Positions 22,932 to 35,800 of a DNA stretch of 64,000 nucleotides are shown piece after piece. The notes beneath the pieces are model-generated. The model had not been told where the DNA came from. It searched no databases and saw nothing but the letters and a program-made list of their open reading frames with translations. Source of the stretch: Cochliopodium minus (Eukaryota; Discosea; Himatismenida; Cochliopodiidae); the NCBI GenBank assembly GCA_024220525.1, contig JAMYWO010000016.1:1-64000 (forward strand), given 5' to 3'. Position 1 is the first letter of the stretch. The number at the start of each line of letters is the position of its first letter. A program made the translations under genes and the position numbers.

Positions 22932-23427
22932 ATGGATAAAATAAACTTTACATCTAAGAAAATGACGAAGAAATGTTTCATGGAAAATGGTATTCTCAAA
23001 TGCCAGCAACATACAACCATAAAATATCCTGATGGGAAAATAGAGGAGACAACAGAGGATACAGAAGAGGAAAATGCAAAGAATGAAATGGGAAATATAG
23101 AACTGGATAAGAATATTCGGGGAGATATCTTCAAAAATCAAAATGAGTTCTTCAATATGAAAGATTTTGAAGATATATTTGGTGAGTCATTTCAAAACAT
23201 TAGATAAAAATATAACTTAATTTTTTTTCACCTAAAAATAATTTATCCTAAAATTAATATTTTTTTTAATTTTTTGAAAAGAAATGTTTTCCAATCCATT
23301 TGAATTCAACAAAACATTTGGCATATTTGTTGAAGAAGATGATCCATTCGTGAACAGGAGAAACAGAAACTCTCAAACAGAAAAAAGCAAAGAAAGTTGG
23401 GACAACTATCCTACTCAAGACATTTGA
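22932..23427 (+). CDS. Hypothetical two-exon acidic protein
   Basis: Exons 22932-23181 and 23282-23427 join G|AA in frame to 131 residues. The product has a Cys-containing N-terminal part (KKCFMENGILKCQQHTTIKY), a Glu/Asp-rich middle (ETTEDTEEE) and a C-terminal part with FNMKDFEDIFEMFSNPFEF and a polar tail. The middle faintly resembles the C-terminal region of DNAJB6-type chaperones (KxxxxNGxxxxxxxTxxxPDGxxEE followed by F/G-rich sequence), but no J-domain is present. I do not assign a function. Confidence 0.6.
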
Positions 23428-23575
23428 AATACAAAAAAACTCTCAAAAAAAAAACAGCAAACAGGAATGATTGAGAAGAGAGCAATATAAAACAGAATAT
23501 TGAAATTAAAATTGATTTTTTATTTAAATTTTATTTTTATTATAATTTTGAATATAATGAAATTTCTCAGACGTT

Positions 23576-25074
23576 TTATTTTTCTTCACAATAAGAATCA
23601 GAAGTTTCAACATAATACTTTGAATAGCAGTTTTGAAGTCTTTTGCATGGTTTAAAAATACAAGGATCTCCAACGGGGCAATTTTCAGATTGATAGCCTT
23701 CTTCACCTCTTTTGAGGGATGCTCTCTCTATCAAATTTTGAAGAAAATCAAAAATTAGTTTATATATCAAAGTTTTTTTTTAACCATTCATTTGGAAAGC
23801 TCTATGAAATGCAATTAACAATCCACCAAAAACAGTATCTTAAAAAATTTAAAAAAAAGAATTTGTTTTAAATTTGACTTTAAAAATAAGAAATTAAAAA
23901 AGATTACAAGTTTCAATGAGTTCTTCGTGACAATTATCAAGTTCTTGATGATTTTTCCATGAAAGAGAAGTATTACTGTTTTTAACTATACTTCCTTTCA
24001 TATCAACAAAGCAAGCAAAATCTTCACTCTCCTTACCTGAATTTTAATTTTAGTTTTTAAAATGCAAAAAAAAATATTTTAAATTGGTATCATTACCTCT
24101 ATTCATTATGTAAGAAAGATATCTCCCAATTGGAAGTTCTAGCCTATAAAATTGGTGTTTGATACCACTCTCCATGAAAATATCCTCAGCTAAATTGTTG
24201 CAATTAGTTCTTTTTACGTGATACTTTTTCTCGCAATTATACCTTGTTTTTTTTTGAAGATGTTTAATGGTGATTTTTAATTTGTTTTTAATTTTTAAAT
24301 AAATGGAATTTTTTTTTTAAAAAAATTGACTTCTGAACAACTTTACAAATTTTGATACTCAACTCTTTAGAAAAATCTAAAACATAATCATTTTTTTCTT
24401 GAACATCCATCTAAATTGAAGAAAAAACTAAAATTAAATTTCTTTTTTTATAAAAAAATTACAGGACAAAAACTTGCAGCAAAGTCAGATCCTTCAAATT
24501 CGTGGATTATCACCAATCTTTATTTATTATTCATTTATTATTAAATGAAGAAAAAAATTTTTTTTTTTTACGAAGTTTCATTCCAAACCAAAAATTTGTC
24601 TTTTTTTTTAAATTTAATTTTTTTTTTTTTTTTTAATATTCAATCCTTTTTTTATTTACCTGCAATTTGGACTGCAACATAACTATATCCAAGAGGAGGA
24701 TTTATATTTGAAAAAAATCCTTTGAAATAATCATTTTTTCTGTTTTCTGTATTTGTTTTCCTTTTTTTTTTTTTTGAAAATGAAAAAAATATTGTCAAAT
24801 TATTATATAAAATTGGATTTACAAGACAAATAATCTTAATACGAATACATCATGTTTCTTCTCAAAGAAAGATCCGAAGATTATTTTCTCAATGGTTTCG
24901 AGATCTGTAAATTCCTTGAATATCTCCTCACTAATTTCTTCATCCTTTTTAATTTCATTTTCTTTGGAGGAGGATGAAGCACACATTTTTCTTGCTTTTT
25001 GAATAATAAGAAGGTAATTTATGTTTGGAATCTAAATTGATGGTTTCTTCCAAAGAGATTGATTGATCTTTCAT
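23576..25074 (-). CDS. Unrecognised multi-exon protein (model uncertain)
   Basis: Protein-like segments bounded by splice signals run down the minus strand: a start near 25074 (MKDQSISLEETINLDSKHK) or 24985 (MCASSSSKENEIKKDEE), then INPPLGYSYVAVQIAG, HEFEGSDFAASFCP, MDVQEKNDYVLDFSKEL, NNLAEDIFMESGIKHQFYRL, GKESEDFACFVDMKGS, DTVFGGLLIAFHRAFQM and a Cys-containing end (CPVGDPCIFKPCKRLQNC). Several junctions do not close in phase as I read them. The two candidate starts lie in different frames separated by an A-run, suggesting a one-base error or a decaying gene. Domain and function are not recognised. Confidence 0.5.
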
Positions 25075-25356
25075 TTCCAAATTAAACAAAGCTTTTTAAA
25101 TTTTCAATTCAAATTTTTTTTTTTTAAAATGAAATTAAATCCTTTGAATAATTGTGAACATGAAAAGAAATATTTCATCGCAAAAAAACTTTTTTAAAAA
25201 AGAAAACATGGGAGCTTTTTCCAAAGAAGTAAGATCAATTTTTCAAAAAATTTAAAATTAATTTTAAATTTTAAATTTTTTTTTTGTGTTTTAATAACTT
25301 TTTAAATAAAAAAATAATTCAATTTCAGTTTTTTTCTTTTCCAGTTTGCTTGAATT

Positions 25357-26603
25357 TTAAACAACTTTCTTCTTGGTGAAAAAGTTTTTGAGATATCTGA
25401 CCTGAATGAAAGCAGTGATCAAAAGAATGAAGATCTGGGAGAAAGACCACCACATGACACGAGAATAGATGTTCTCACTGTTTCCCCTGAAGATAGCTTC
25501 TCTGTTACGGAGATATTTCTGTTCAGATCTGATCTCCACTGCTCTGTCGACAGCCAATCTCATGGTCTTTTCCAATTCGGTCAAATGTTCGACTTTGGCG
25601 ATCTGTGCGTAGTCGTGTGCTTTTGCTCCTGTGGAGATATCCACGTAGAATTTCTTTTTTTTTTTTTATTTGAAAGAGAATATTTGATTAGAAGGAATTT
25701 CATTGGAAGATTGTGAGAATTAAATCTGAAGAATACTATTTTAATCAATTTTTATATATCAGCAACATAATATATTTATTGATTGGTTCCAATTATCATC
25801 TGGTATTTTGTTCAGATGGATCATTTTTATTTTACAAATTTGTAATTTTTTTTTTGGATATTGAAGTGCTTATCAGTTTTTATTATTTTATTTTGAAAAT
25901 AATAGTGATTGTCTTTATGTCAGTTATATTGATTTTCAAATGCTAATATGAATTAAAATCCATTCATATGCTTTATTTATAGATTTATCTTTCATTTGAT
26001 TGGTATTAATTAATTAATGTATGAGTAATGAATTATAATATACGTGGTATTAGTAAATATTTATTGTTATGTTTCTTGATCCATTTTCTTTTCAAAGTAT
26101 ATATGGTAATGCAATAATTTAATATAGTAAATACAAAGATTATAAATTTAATTAAACTGTTATTCAGATTGATTATGAAATGGGAGAAGAGATAATGAAA
26201 AAATATCACCAATAAAAAAAAATTTTAGATTATATTTTACCCAAGACGGCTTATCAGAAAACCATCCTCTACCTTCCTTAGATTTGATAGTGAAACAAAT
26301 TTTATATTCTCCACCCTCAGGAGAAGTAAAGGCATATTTTCCATTGAGAGGATTATCCTTTGTCAAAATGACCTTCTCATCAGATGTTTTTGTAACAGTG
26401 ATAGCCATGTTAAATTTGGGAGCTTCAGTATTTTGTGTATGTGCGTGTGCATCTGCATGATAGGTGGATACTACCAAGGTATCTTGTGGAACATTCTCGA
26501 GATAACATCTGGTGCTCTCAATATCAACTATTGCGTACAAATCTGCTTTGCAAAAAAGGAAAAATGTAAAAAAGAAAAATGCAACGATTATTTTGCCTTT
26601 CAT
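25357..26603 (-). CDS. p24/EMP24 family cargo receptor (TMED10-like)
   Basis: Two exons, 26603-26241 and 25653-25357, join in phase to 219 residues, the normal p24 length. There is a signal peptide (MKGKIIVAFFFFTFFLF), a GOLD domain starting CYLENVPQDTLVVSTYH, a lumenal coiled region ending KYLRNREAIFRGNSENIYSR, a single membrane span (MWWSFSQIFILLITAF) and a short cytosolic tail with FF and a terminal KKKVV. The FF and basic tail are COPII/COPI sorting signals of p24 proteins, which cycle between ER and Golgi. The LRNREAIFR stretch and the tail resemble the delta subfamily (TMED10). The 587-base intron is unusually long for this window and shows no nested gene. Confidence 0.93.
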
Positions 26604-26770
26604 TTTTTTTTTTTTGACGCAAAAAGAGAAAAATATATCTTCTAGAAAGACAAATTAATTTGAGTAAATGTATTCTTAATCTTTGAATCATTGTTTATTT
26701 TTTAAAAAGTTTATTTCAGAGAAATTAAATTAATATTTAAAAAAAAAACGAGTTCGAGAATAAATAAAGT

Positions 26771-27967
26771 TTAATGACAAAGTAAATCTTTGATAATATC
26801 TCTTAAAGTGATAACACCAGTTGCTTTATTTTCCTTCTTGTTGTTGATTACGAAAATTTGATGCAAACGATTCAAATGCAAAGCATCAATGACATATCCG
26901 AGAGTATCGCTGGGCAAAGCAGAAATAATCTCCACCTTTCCTTTATTAGGATTAATGGTATGAATGAATTGGTTGGAATCCAAATACAATTTGTAAAACA
27001 AGCTTCCATCTTCAGAAATACTCTTTTTTTTTTTTTTTTTATTTATTATTTTTTAACGAAATTTTTCGATTTTTTTTTTTATACCTTGATATCAGATTGA
27101 GAAATAACCCCTGTTAAAGCTCCTTCAGTGTTTTCCACAGCAATGCAGGTGAGGTTTTTCTCTTTCATCAACTTGAACGCAGAAATAGCCTTTGAATTTT
27201 CTTTGACAGAAAAAACACCACTGTTAGCACTTCCCAAAAGATCAATAGTTTTACTAATTAAAAAAAAAAGTGAATTAAATTAATAAATTAAAAAATTAAT
27301 TTTTAGAAAATTTTAAATTATTTACTTTATTCTTTTTCCCAAAATCTCTTTGTTTTCGTACAAGTATTGAATGATTCTTGAAACTGAAAGTACGCTAAAG
27401 AGTTGGTTTTCTTTGGTGACAATGGGGATTCTTTGGAGGTTATCTTCTTTTGCGAACATCTCCATTGCGTACAAAAGAGAGTAGCCCACTTTGACTGGAT
27501 GGAATGGATTAATGATAGTTCTTGGATATTGCATAACATTATTGATGTTTATTGTTTTCTAAATAAAATCAAATTTAATTAATTATAAATTAAAATATCG
27601 CTGAATTTAATTTAATTTTTTTTTTTTTTTTTACCAATTTCTCACTTTTTTGAAAAAGATCCCAAAAATTATTATTGTCTTTCAATCCCTCTGTTCCAAA
27701 GAAATTTAACACAAAGTTCAAGATATCATGGATATCTACCACTCCATAGTATTTATTCTTGGTCTTTTGCAAAACAGGGACACTACTGAATTTGTGCTTG
27801 GACAATCCTTTCCAAACATCGACCAAATGATCTTCTCTGGTGCATACGAATACCTTGTTTTCTTCAGGTCTCAATGATTCTACATTAACAGATCTCAAAC
27901 AATCAAAAAAATTGTTTCCTAATTCATGATCTTCCATCTTTCTTTTATGAGGAACGTTTTTACTCAT
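26771..27967 (-). CDS. Four-CBS-domain protein, AMPK-gamma-like
   Basis: Four exons, 27967-27635, 27558-27326, 27253-27085 and 27022-26771, close to 328 residues. Repeated CBS units are visible: FSSVPVLQKTKNKYYGVVD with IHDIL, LQRIPIVTKENQLFSVLSV, LTCIAVENTEGALTGVISQ with SDIK, and LHQIFVINNKKENKATGVI with TLRDI. Two Bateman pairs in a protein of about 330 residues is the layout of AMP-activated kinase gamma subunits and plant CBSX-type proteins, which bind adenine nucleotides at the cleft between CBS motifs. The N-terminal segment matches the gamma start only loosely, so other four-CBS proteins remain possible. Cytosolic; no signal peptide. Confidence 0.85.
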
Positions 27968-28170
27968 TTTTTCTTTCTTTTCAGTTTTTTTTTATTTTTT
28001 TTTTTTTTTATTTTTTAAATTGATTTCAGTTAAAATGTATGAAATTTCTGTTAAATATAAATTGAAAATATTTTGAATTTTAATAAAATTTTAAATTTGA
28101 AAGAAATGGTTCATTCAAATGCTAGTAAGTTAAATAAATATCAACAAAGTTTTATTTGAATAGAGGAATA

Positions 28171-29570
28171 TTAATTAATTCTTTTATAATTTTTTTTCTT
28201 TGGATCATTGGGATTATTTCTACAAGATAGAAAAATAGCAATGAAAAAAAGAACCAAAAAAGTGACCAAAAAGAGGAAAGCAATAGTGAAATAAGCAATG
28301 AGATAATGGGGATCATATTGGTTCCATTGAACAACAGAAACAGACTTGGGATTAAAGTAACAAGTGTAATTCTCCGAATCAACGAAAAAAGTCGTGAAAT
28401 TGAGTGCGATACTCAAATTAGAAAAAGTTCCAAACTTGATGGTAGAGTTGTAATAATCTGAATAATTTCCACTGGTATTGTACTCAACCTTAATGGGTAG
28501 TGATTTTTTTTTTAAAAGAATAAATTTTTTTTTATTTTAATTAATTTTTTTTTAATTAATTTTATTTGTTAATTATTTTTTTTTTTTTAAATTTTTAATT
28601 AATTTTTTTAAAATAATTATGAATTTTTTTTACATTCCAAATTGGTGTATAACAAGGGTCTTTTAGATGTGAAATTTATTTTTTGGTGAAAAATATTTTT
28701 TAAAAAATTTTATTTTTTACAAGACCCCAAACCGTGATTCAACAAAATATTAGGATCCGTTTCTAAAAAAAATAAATTTAATAGATCAAAAATTTTATTT
28801 GAGAATCTTAGATTAAATTACCATTTTCGTACTCCATATCATTTCCGGTAGTCGATTCATCTCTGTCGGAGATCATTGATGATTTGTAATGAAATTTTTC
28901 GTCTTCATCTCCAAAATCCTCAAATTCTTCATCTTCGTACCTTGAAAGATTAAATAAATTTAATTAAAATAAATTAATAAAATTAAATAATTTAAAAAAA
29001 ATAAAAATACATTTAAAAAATAAATACAATTTAAAAATAAAAACATTTTAAAACAATAAAGGCATTTAAAAAACAATAAAAGCATTTAAAAAACAATTAA
29101 ATTATTTAAAAAACAATTATAATATTTAAAATATTTAAATGTTTTAAAATAAAATGTTTGTTTTAAAAAAATTTGAACCTTTCTTGTCCATCCAAGGTTG
29201 TATCAACATCTCCTCCTGTCACTGTAATAGTTGAACCGTCAGTGATTGAGGAGAAGTAATTACAACTACAAAATTTTTTTTTTAATTTTTTAAAATTTAT
29301 TTTAGTTAATTTTTTTATTTTTATTTTTTAAATTTTTATTTTTATTTTTATTTTTTTATTTTTTTGATTTTATACGTTTTATTTTCCAGGGTTTGTGAGA
29401 TTACTGTGCAAATTGTTGGTGTATATCTTTTCATTTTGGTTGGTATATACAATCCCAAAAACAAAGATCCGATCACTTAATCAAAAAATTGAAAAAGAAA
29501 TTGAATTTTATTTTTCAGTGAAATATAAATAAAATAAAAATAAAAATTAATACTCACACAAACAAGGAAC
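28171..29570 (-). CDS. Two-pass glycosylated membrane protein, unrecognised
   Basis: At least seven minus-strand exons ending at 28171 encode an N-terminal membrane helix (IGSLFLGLYIPT), a large extracytoplasmic loop and a C-terminal helix (LIAYFTIAFLFLVTFLVLFF) with a short basic tail (SCRNNPNDPKKKNYKR). The loop has an acidic segment (YEDEEFEDFGDEDEKF), paired cysteines and several N-glycosylation sequons (NTS, NYS, NST, NLS, NFT, NYT). Two helices flanking a Cys-bearing glycosylated loop resemble Cdc50/LEM3 or TMEM106-like shapes, but no signature motif settles it. The first exon near 29540-29570 reads through without a visible ATG, so the start is unknown. Confidence 0.65.
29040..29140 (-). 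repeat. Intronic short tandem repeat
   Basis: Several copies of a unit close to ATTTAAAAAACAATAAAAGC, drifting to AATTAAATT, in an intron of the two-pass membrane protein. It is simple slippage-type sequence. Confidence 0.7.
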
Positions 29571-29849
29571 CCTTTTTATATAATGAACAATTATGATCAG
29601 AATGGTTTATTTTATTGAATTTTTTTTTTTTTTTTTGATACCGACGCAATAAGCCTTTAAAATAGAATAATTTATATTTTGAGGGTGAGAAAATATGAAG
29701 AAAATATATTCATTACCAAATACATTTGAATTTGCACATTTTATTAAAGTAATTAAGGGTTGATCTTTTCAATTTTTTTATTTATTTTTTATTTTTTTTA
29801 TATGTTTTTTATCAAACAGGAAATCATAACTCAAAAATTTTTTTAATTT

Positions 29850-32800
29850 TCAAAAACGAGACAAATCAAGTAAATTGTTGACTTTCATATTAATTACAGA
29901 TTCCCAAAGCTTACTGACAGAGCTACACATCCGATGGCAGCAATAAATATAAGAGACGAAACCAATGATAACACTGTTGTCGAACATAAACTTTTCTTGG
30001 TTGCTTTGAGCATATTTGAGGGAGTTGTAAGTGAGTTCGTCCATTTTTTTCTTGAGAATGGAAAATTCTTTGGGGCGATAATAGTTAAATTCAAGCTTTG
30101 TTTCTTCTCCTGTAACAAAAAGAATTAAAATTCAAATATAAAATGTTCACAAAACAAAATATTAAAAAAAAATAAAAAAAATTTCAAAAAACAAAAATTA
30201 TATTACAAAAAACAAAAAAAAATTCAAAAAAAAAATAAAATCAATAAATTATAATAATAAAAAGATACAATAAAAATAAAATTAGAAAAAATAATATTAA
30301 AAATGAAGTTATATCAAATAAAAGAAAATTGTTTCAAAAATGAAATATTAATAATGAAATTATTTCAAAAAAAAATATTTTAAATCAAATAAAAAATTAA
30401 AAAATAAATTCAAAAATTCAAAAAATAAATTATTAAAAATAAAAAGTTTTAGAATTAATACCTAAAGTTTTAAATACAGCTATACATTCTTCAAGGGATG
30501 ATTTGCAATGAAGAGCAATGGAGCTGAAAAGGTGCCTGAAGGGATGCAAGAGCTTGTTTACCTGCTCCATGTCGATTGCCATCACCATAGAAGATACTCT
30601 CGAAAACCAATACAATTCTGACTCTATTTCGTCAATGACAGCCCTTATTCTTTTTGAAAAATCTACAAAAATTAAAATTAAAATTAAAATAATAAAATAA
30701 AAAAATAAAAAAAATAAAAAATAAAAATTAATTAAAATAATTAAAAAAAAAAAATTTAATAAAAATAATTAAAATAAAAAAAAAAAAATTTACCTAAATT
30801 TATTGCAGGTCTCCAAAGATTACTAAAATTTTTTTTTAAATTTTATTTGAGTAAGAAACATTTTTTCAAAATTGGAATTACGGCTCTTCTGCGAGTAAAG
30901 CGGTGTTTCTATTCAACAACATGTTTATTTGTTTGATTCCCATTACTTTTAATTTTACATTATTTAGACCATTACTAATAACTGACTTGTCAATATCCCC
31001 TCCTTTTAAAATAAAAAAAATAAAAAATGAAATAAAAATTTTAGGAAATAGAAAAATTAATAATTTAAAAATTAATAAAATAATTCAAAAACTAATAAAA
31101 TAATTCAAAAACTAATGAAATAATTTTAAAATTAATAAAATAATTCAAATTAATAAAATTTTTTAATTGAAAAAATAAAATTGAAAATAAGAAATGATTA
31201 ATAATTTAAAAATTAAAAAAAAATAATTCAAAAATTAATAAAATAATTCAAATTAATAAAATTTTAAAAGATCAATTACCAAAAAAAAAATAATTTTATT
31301 AGCTCATTTAAACATTAATTTTTTTTTTTACCCTCTCCTAAATGATCAAGTGCTGAAAAACAATCTGCGATACATTCGTTTATCAAAGTCAAGCCTCCTA
31401 TCGAAGCCTGTCTAAGTTTCAGTCTGCCGCTATTCGCAAACCATTTGTAAGAAAAAACCGCCATTACTATCAAAGCTGAAACGAATGTCTGGATGATAGA
31501 ACTGTAAGCAAAACTAAAAGAAAAAAATAATTAAATCTAAGTTGATTAAATAAAATTAAAAAATAAATTAAAAAATAAAAATAAAAATAAAAATAAAAAT
31601 TAAAATAAAAATTAAAAATAAATTAAAAAATAAAAATAAAAATAAAAATAAAATTTAAAAATAAATTATTCAAAAAGAATTGTAAACAAAAATAAAATTA
31701 CAAATAAAATTAAAAATAAATATAAAAATAAAAATAAAATTTAAAATAAATTTTAAAAAAATATAAAAAAGTAAATTATTCAAAAAGAATTGTAAACAAA
31801 AATAAAATTAAAAATAAAATTAAAAATAAAATTAAAAATAATTTAAATATTAAAATAATACATTTTTAAATTTTTTTTTACTCGGTGTATGTTTTTGGTG
31901 TAGAAGAGGGGTAGAAAGTTTGAAGACAAACGAAGATAGCTACTGCAGTTATTTCTGGGTAATCTATCGAAAAAAAGGCCATCGCTCCCACAAACAGAGA
32001 AGCGAAAGTAACTATCAAGTATCTTGAAGGAGTTGTTAGCAATATTTGAGTTACCAAAAATGAATAAACATTTCCCAACAAAGTTCTATTTAAATAAAAA
32101 TGAATATTTTAAAACAAAATAATTATATTAATAATTAAAATAAAATTTTAAAAAATAAAAAAATTAAAAAAATTTAAAAAATAAAAAAAAAATTTTAAAA
32201 AAATAAAAAAATTAAAAAATTTAAAAAGTTTTAAAATTACAAATTACAAAATAAAAAATAAGAAAATAAATATATTAAAATAATAAATTAAAAAAATATT
32301 TCAAAATAAAAAGTTGGAATTAAATTGAAATTTTTTTTTTACCCTCCCAATCTAACTGCCGCAAGATGAAAGGAAGTTGCACTACTATCTCCAAAAATCA
32401 AAACAGTCTATTTTATTTAAAAAATGATTTTTTTAAAAAAATGTTTATTTATAAATTAAATTAATTTTATATTTTTTTGGTGGTTTACTGTGGTTGCGAT
32501 GGTAGTAGGGAGTCCGTTGTAAAATTTTTTCGCAAGGTCTTTCCATAAGGAACAAATCGCAGAAAGTAAAACCGCAATACCATAAAGAGTAGCTTTTAAA
32601 AAATTTTAAATTAAAAAAATCTAAAAAAAAAAATAAAAATAGTAAAAATAAATAAAAATAAATAAAAAATAAAAATAAAAATAAAAATAAAAATAAATCA
32701 AAAATAAAAAATAAAAAATAAAAAATAAAAAATAAAAAATAAAAAATAAAAATCTAAAAAAAAAAATAAAAATAAGTAAAAATAAATAAAATAAATAAAA

Positions 32801-35800
32801 AAAAAAATAAAAATAAAAATAAAGAAATAAAAAATAAAAAATAAAATAAAATAAAATGAAGAAAAATTAAAAAATTGAATTATTTTTTTACCATATTCCA
32901 CTCTATCAAAAAAATCTTTGCTTTTGAAAAAATCAAGAATTTTAGGATATTTCTTCCTGTCCACCCAAGAGTCAATCAGAGGTTCCCTGATTCCTTCCCA
33001 AATAGGCAAAAGACTGAACTTCAATAATGGTGTGGCTTGAAAATGTTTAAGCCTCATTCCCAAACCTAAAAAAAAAAATTTAATAAAAAATGAATTTAAA
33101 AAAAAATAAATTAAAAAATTGAAAATATTGAATTATTAAAAATTAAAAAATCAAAAAAAATAAAAAATAAATAAAAAATATTATTAATAATAAAAATGAA
33201 ATAAAAATGAATTTAAAAAAAATAAAAAATTAAATAAATAAAAAAAAATTAAAAAATTTTAAAAAATTAAAAAAATAAAAAAATATTAATAATAAATAGA
33301 ATGAAATAAAAATGAATTAAAAAAAATAAAAATTAAATTAATAAAAAAATGAAAAATGAAAAATTAAGTCAAAAAAAATAAAAATTTAAAAAAAATAAAA
33401 AATTTAATTAATTTTATTTTACCATAAAGATTAAAAACAAAAAAATAAATGGACATGAATTCGCTCATTGAGCTTCCTCTTTCTTTGAGCTGATCGAAAT
33501 TGTACTTGTTTTCAATAAAATGTTTTCTGTGAACTTTGAAACCCGTATTGAATTCATCCAAAGCATTTTTGAGACTTTCTTTTTCAAAATCTTTACCACT
33601 TTCTAAAAATTATTACAATAATCAGAAAATAAAAAAATAAAAAAATTTATAATATAAATATTTAAATTTAAAAAATTTATTAAATAGAAAAAATAATAAA
33701 AATCTAAATTTAAATAAAATATAAATATAAATAAAAATAAAAATAAATATTATTTTTTATTAATTAAATACTAAAAATAAAATCAAAAATTTTTTGTTTT
33801 ATTTTTATTAAAGATAAAATCAATCAAAATAACTTTTTAAAATATTGAAAATTTTGAACCCATTAATAGAAATAATTCAGAAATTTTTTTGCTTAATCTC
33901 GTTGCATCTCTTCCCATATTTTTTCTGAAGTCAAAGAGAGCGGGGCTTTTCCCAATAAAATTGACTTTGGAGCTGTTCATTCCCTTCAGCGCTATGACAA
34001 ACTTGCTCATTTCGTTTAGAAGAGCAGCATAACCATCTACTGAGTAAAATAAAAACTCGGACTGTATAAAAGGAAGAAACATTCTTGACATGTCGATGCC
34101 TAAAAAAAATATTAAATTATTAATTTTATTTTAATTTATGTGGAAATTTGTTTTATTTTTCTTCATTTTTTATTTTTTATGTTATATGTAAAACGTTTTT
34201 TTTTATTTTTTTGAATTAATATTTATTTTTATTTTTATTTAAATATTTTTTTCATTTTGGTTTTAATTGTAATTTTTTAATTTTATTTTTATTTTTATTT
34301 AAATATTTTTTTCATTTTGATTTTTATTTTTATTTTTATTTTTTGTCATTTTTTAATTATCATTATTTTATTTATTTTACCAGATTCAATTACTTTAAAC
34401 AAAATGTTTATTTCACTCATCTCTGTCAAAATATCTTTTCTCATTTTTTTAACTTCGAGCCTCGTCGTTAATTTTCTCAGCAAAATCCCCATCGCTACAA
34501 GACTTTGGTGTAATTTCCCATTAACCACTGATTTCGCAAAAATAGGAAAAGGGAAAACTCTATTCAAATACAAAAAAAAGTAAAATAAAATATGAAACAA
34601 TAATAAAATAAAATATAAAAAGATTAAGAAATTAAAAATTAAAAATTAAAATTAAAAAGAAAAAATTTAAAAAATAAAACAAAAAATAAATTTGAAATAA
34701 AAAAATAAAAAAATAAAAATAAAAAAATAATAATAAAAAAATAATAATAAAAAATAATAAAATAAAAAATAAATAAAATTAATTAAAAAAATAAATAAAT
34801 AAATAAATAAAAATAAAAATAATAAATTTGAAATAAAAATAAATAAAATGAATTAAAAAAAATAAAAAATAAAAAGTTATCCTAAATGTTAAACTAAATG
34901 AAAAAGAAAATGACGAAATTTTTTTACGAAGCAGACAACAGTGAACCAAATCCTATGAGACTTTAATAAATACAAATTTTATTTTTTATTTTTTCATTTT
35001 TATTATTATTATAATTCTTTTTACGCAGTAACACCAAATTTGTATCCAAAAACAACAGGAGATCTGAAACTGAAGCTTGGTAAGACTGACCAAGAGAGCA
35101 TGTAAGACACAAAAAATAACAACATCAGCCTTGGTGCGAATCCTCTTATGTTGGCTAATGATACAACAAATACTATTCCAAATATGAAAGCTCCTGTGCC
35201 TATAAAAAATTTTGGTATAAATAAAAAAAAAATAAAAAATAAAATAATAAAAAAATAAAAAAATATAAAAAATAAAATATAAAAAATAAAAAAATAAAAA
35301 AGTAAAAAAAATATAAAAAACAAAAAAATAAAAAATAAAAGATTTAAAATATTCATTATTCTCTAAAAAATCAAATAAAATTTTAAATTAAAAACATATT
35401 TACCATATCTAATTAATTCAGGAAGAAGAAAAATTAATTTTTCATATAAGACGAAAATTTTTACCTGTTAGTTACATCTGAAACAGAAGCAAATGCAGTT
35501 GCAATACAAAGTCCTATTATAATGGCTATTGCAGAAAAAATCATTCTATTTTAAAAAAAATTTAAAAATATAAAAAAATTTATCAACAAGTTTTTTCTTT
35601 TAAAATTTTTTGTTTTTTTTGTTTTTTTTTTCTTCCAAAATTTTTTTTTATTTTTTTTGTTTCACCTTAAAGTAATTCCCATTAATGGGGCTGCTGCTAT
35701 TGTAGCCACAATTATTCCCAGAGAGTATGAAACAGAGTGAGCCTTTACGTCGTCCACCCATAAGAAAAAGATGGAAGCAACAACACATCCTACCAAAAAA

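Noticed and set aside
25654-26240. Possible nested gene in the long p24 intron (ORF 25713-25946)
   Set aside because: Hydrophobic translation of T-rich DNA without splice signals or similarity.
32600-34900. AAAAAT-type arrays as a possible CRISPR or satellite
   Set aside because: Units are short, impure and confined to introns; there are no unique spacers or cas genes, and the genome is eukaryotic.
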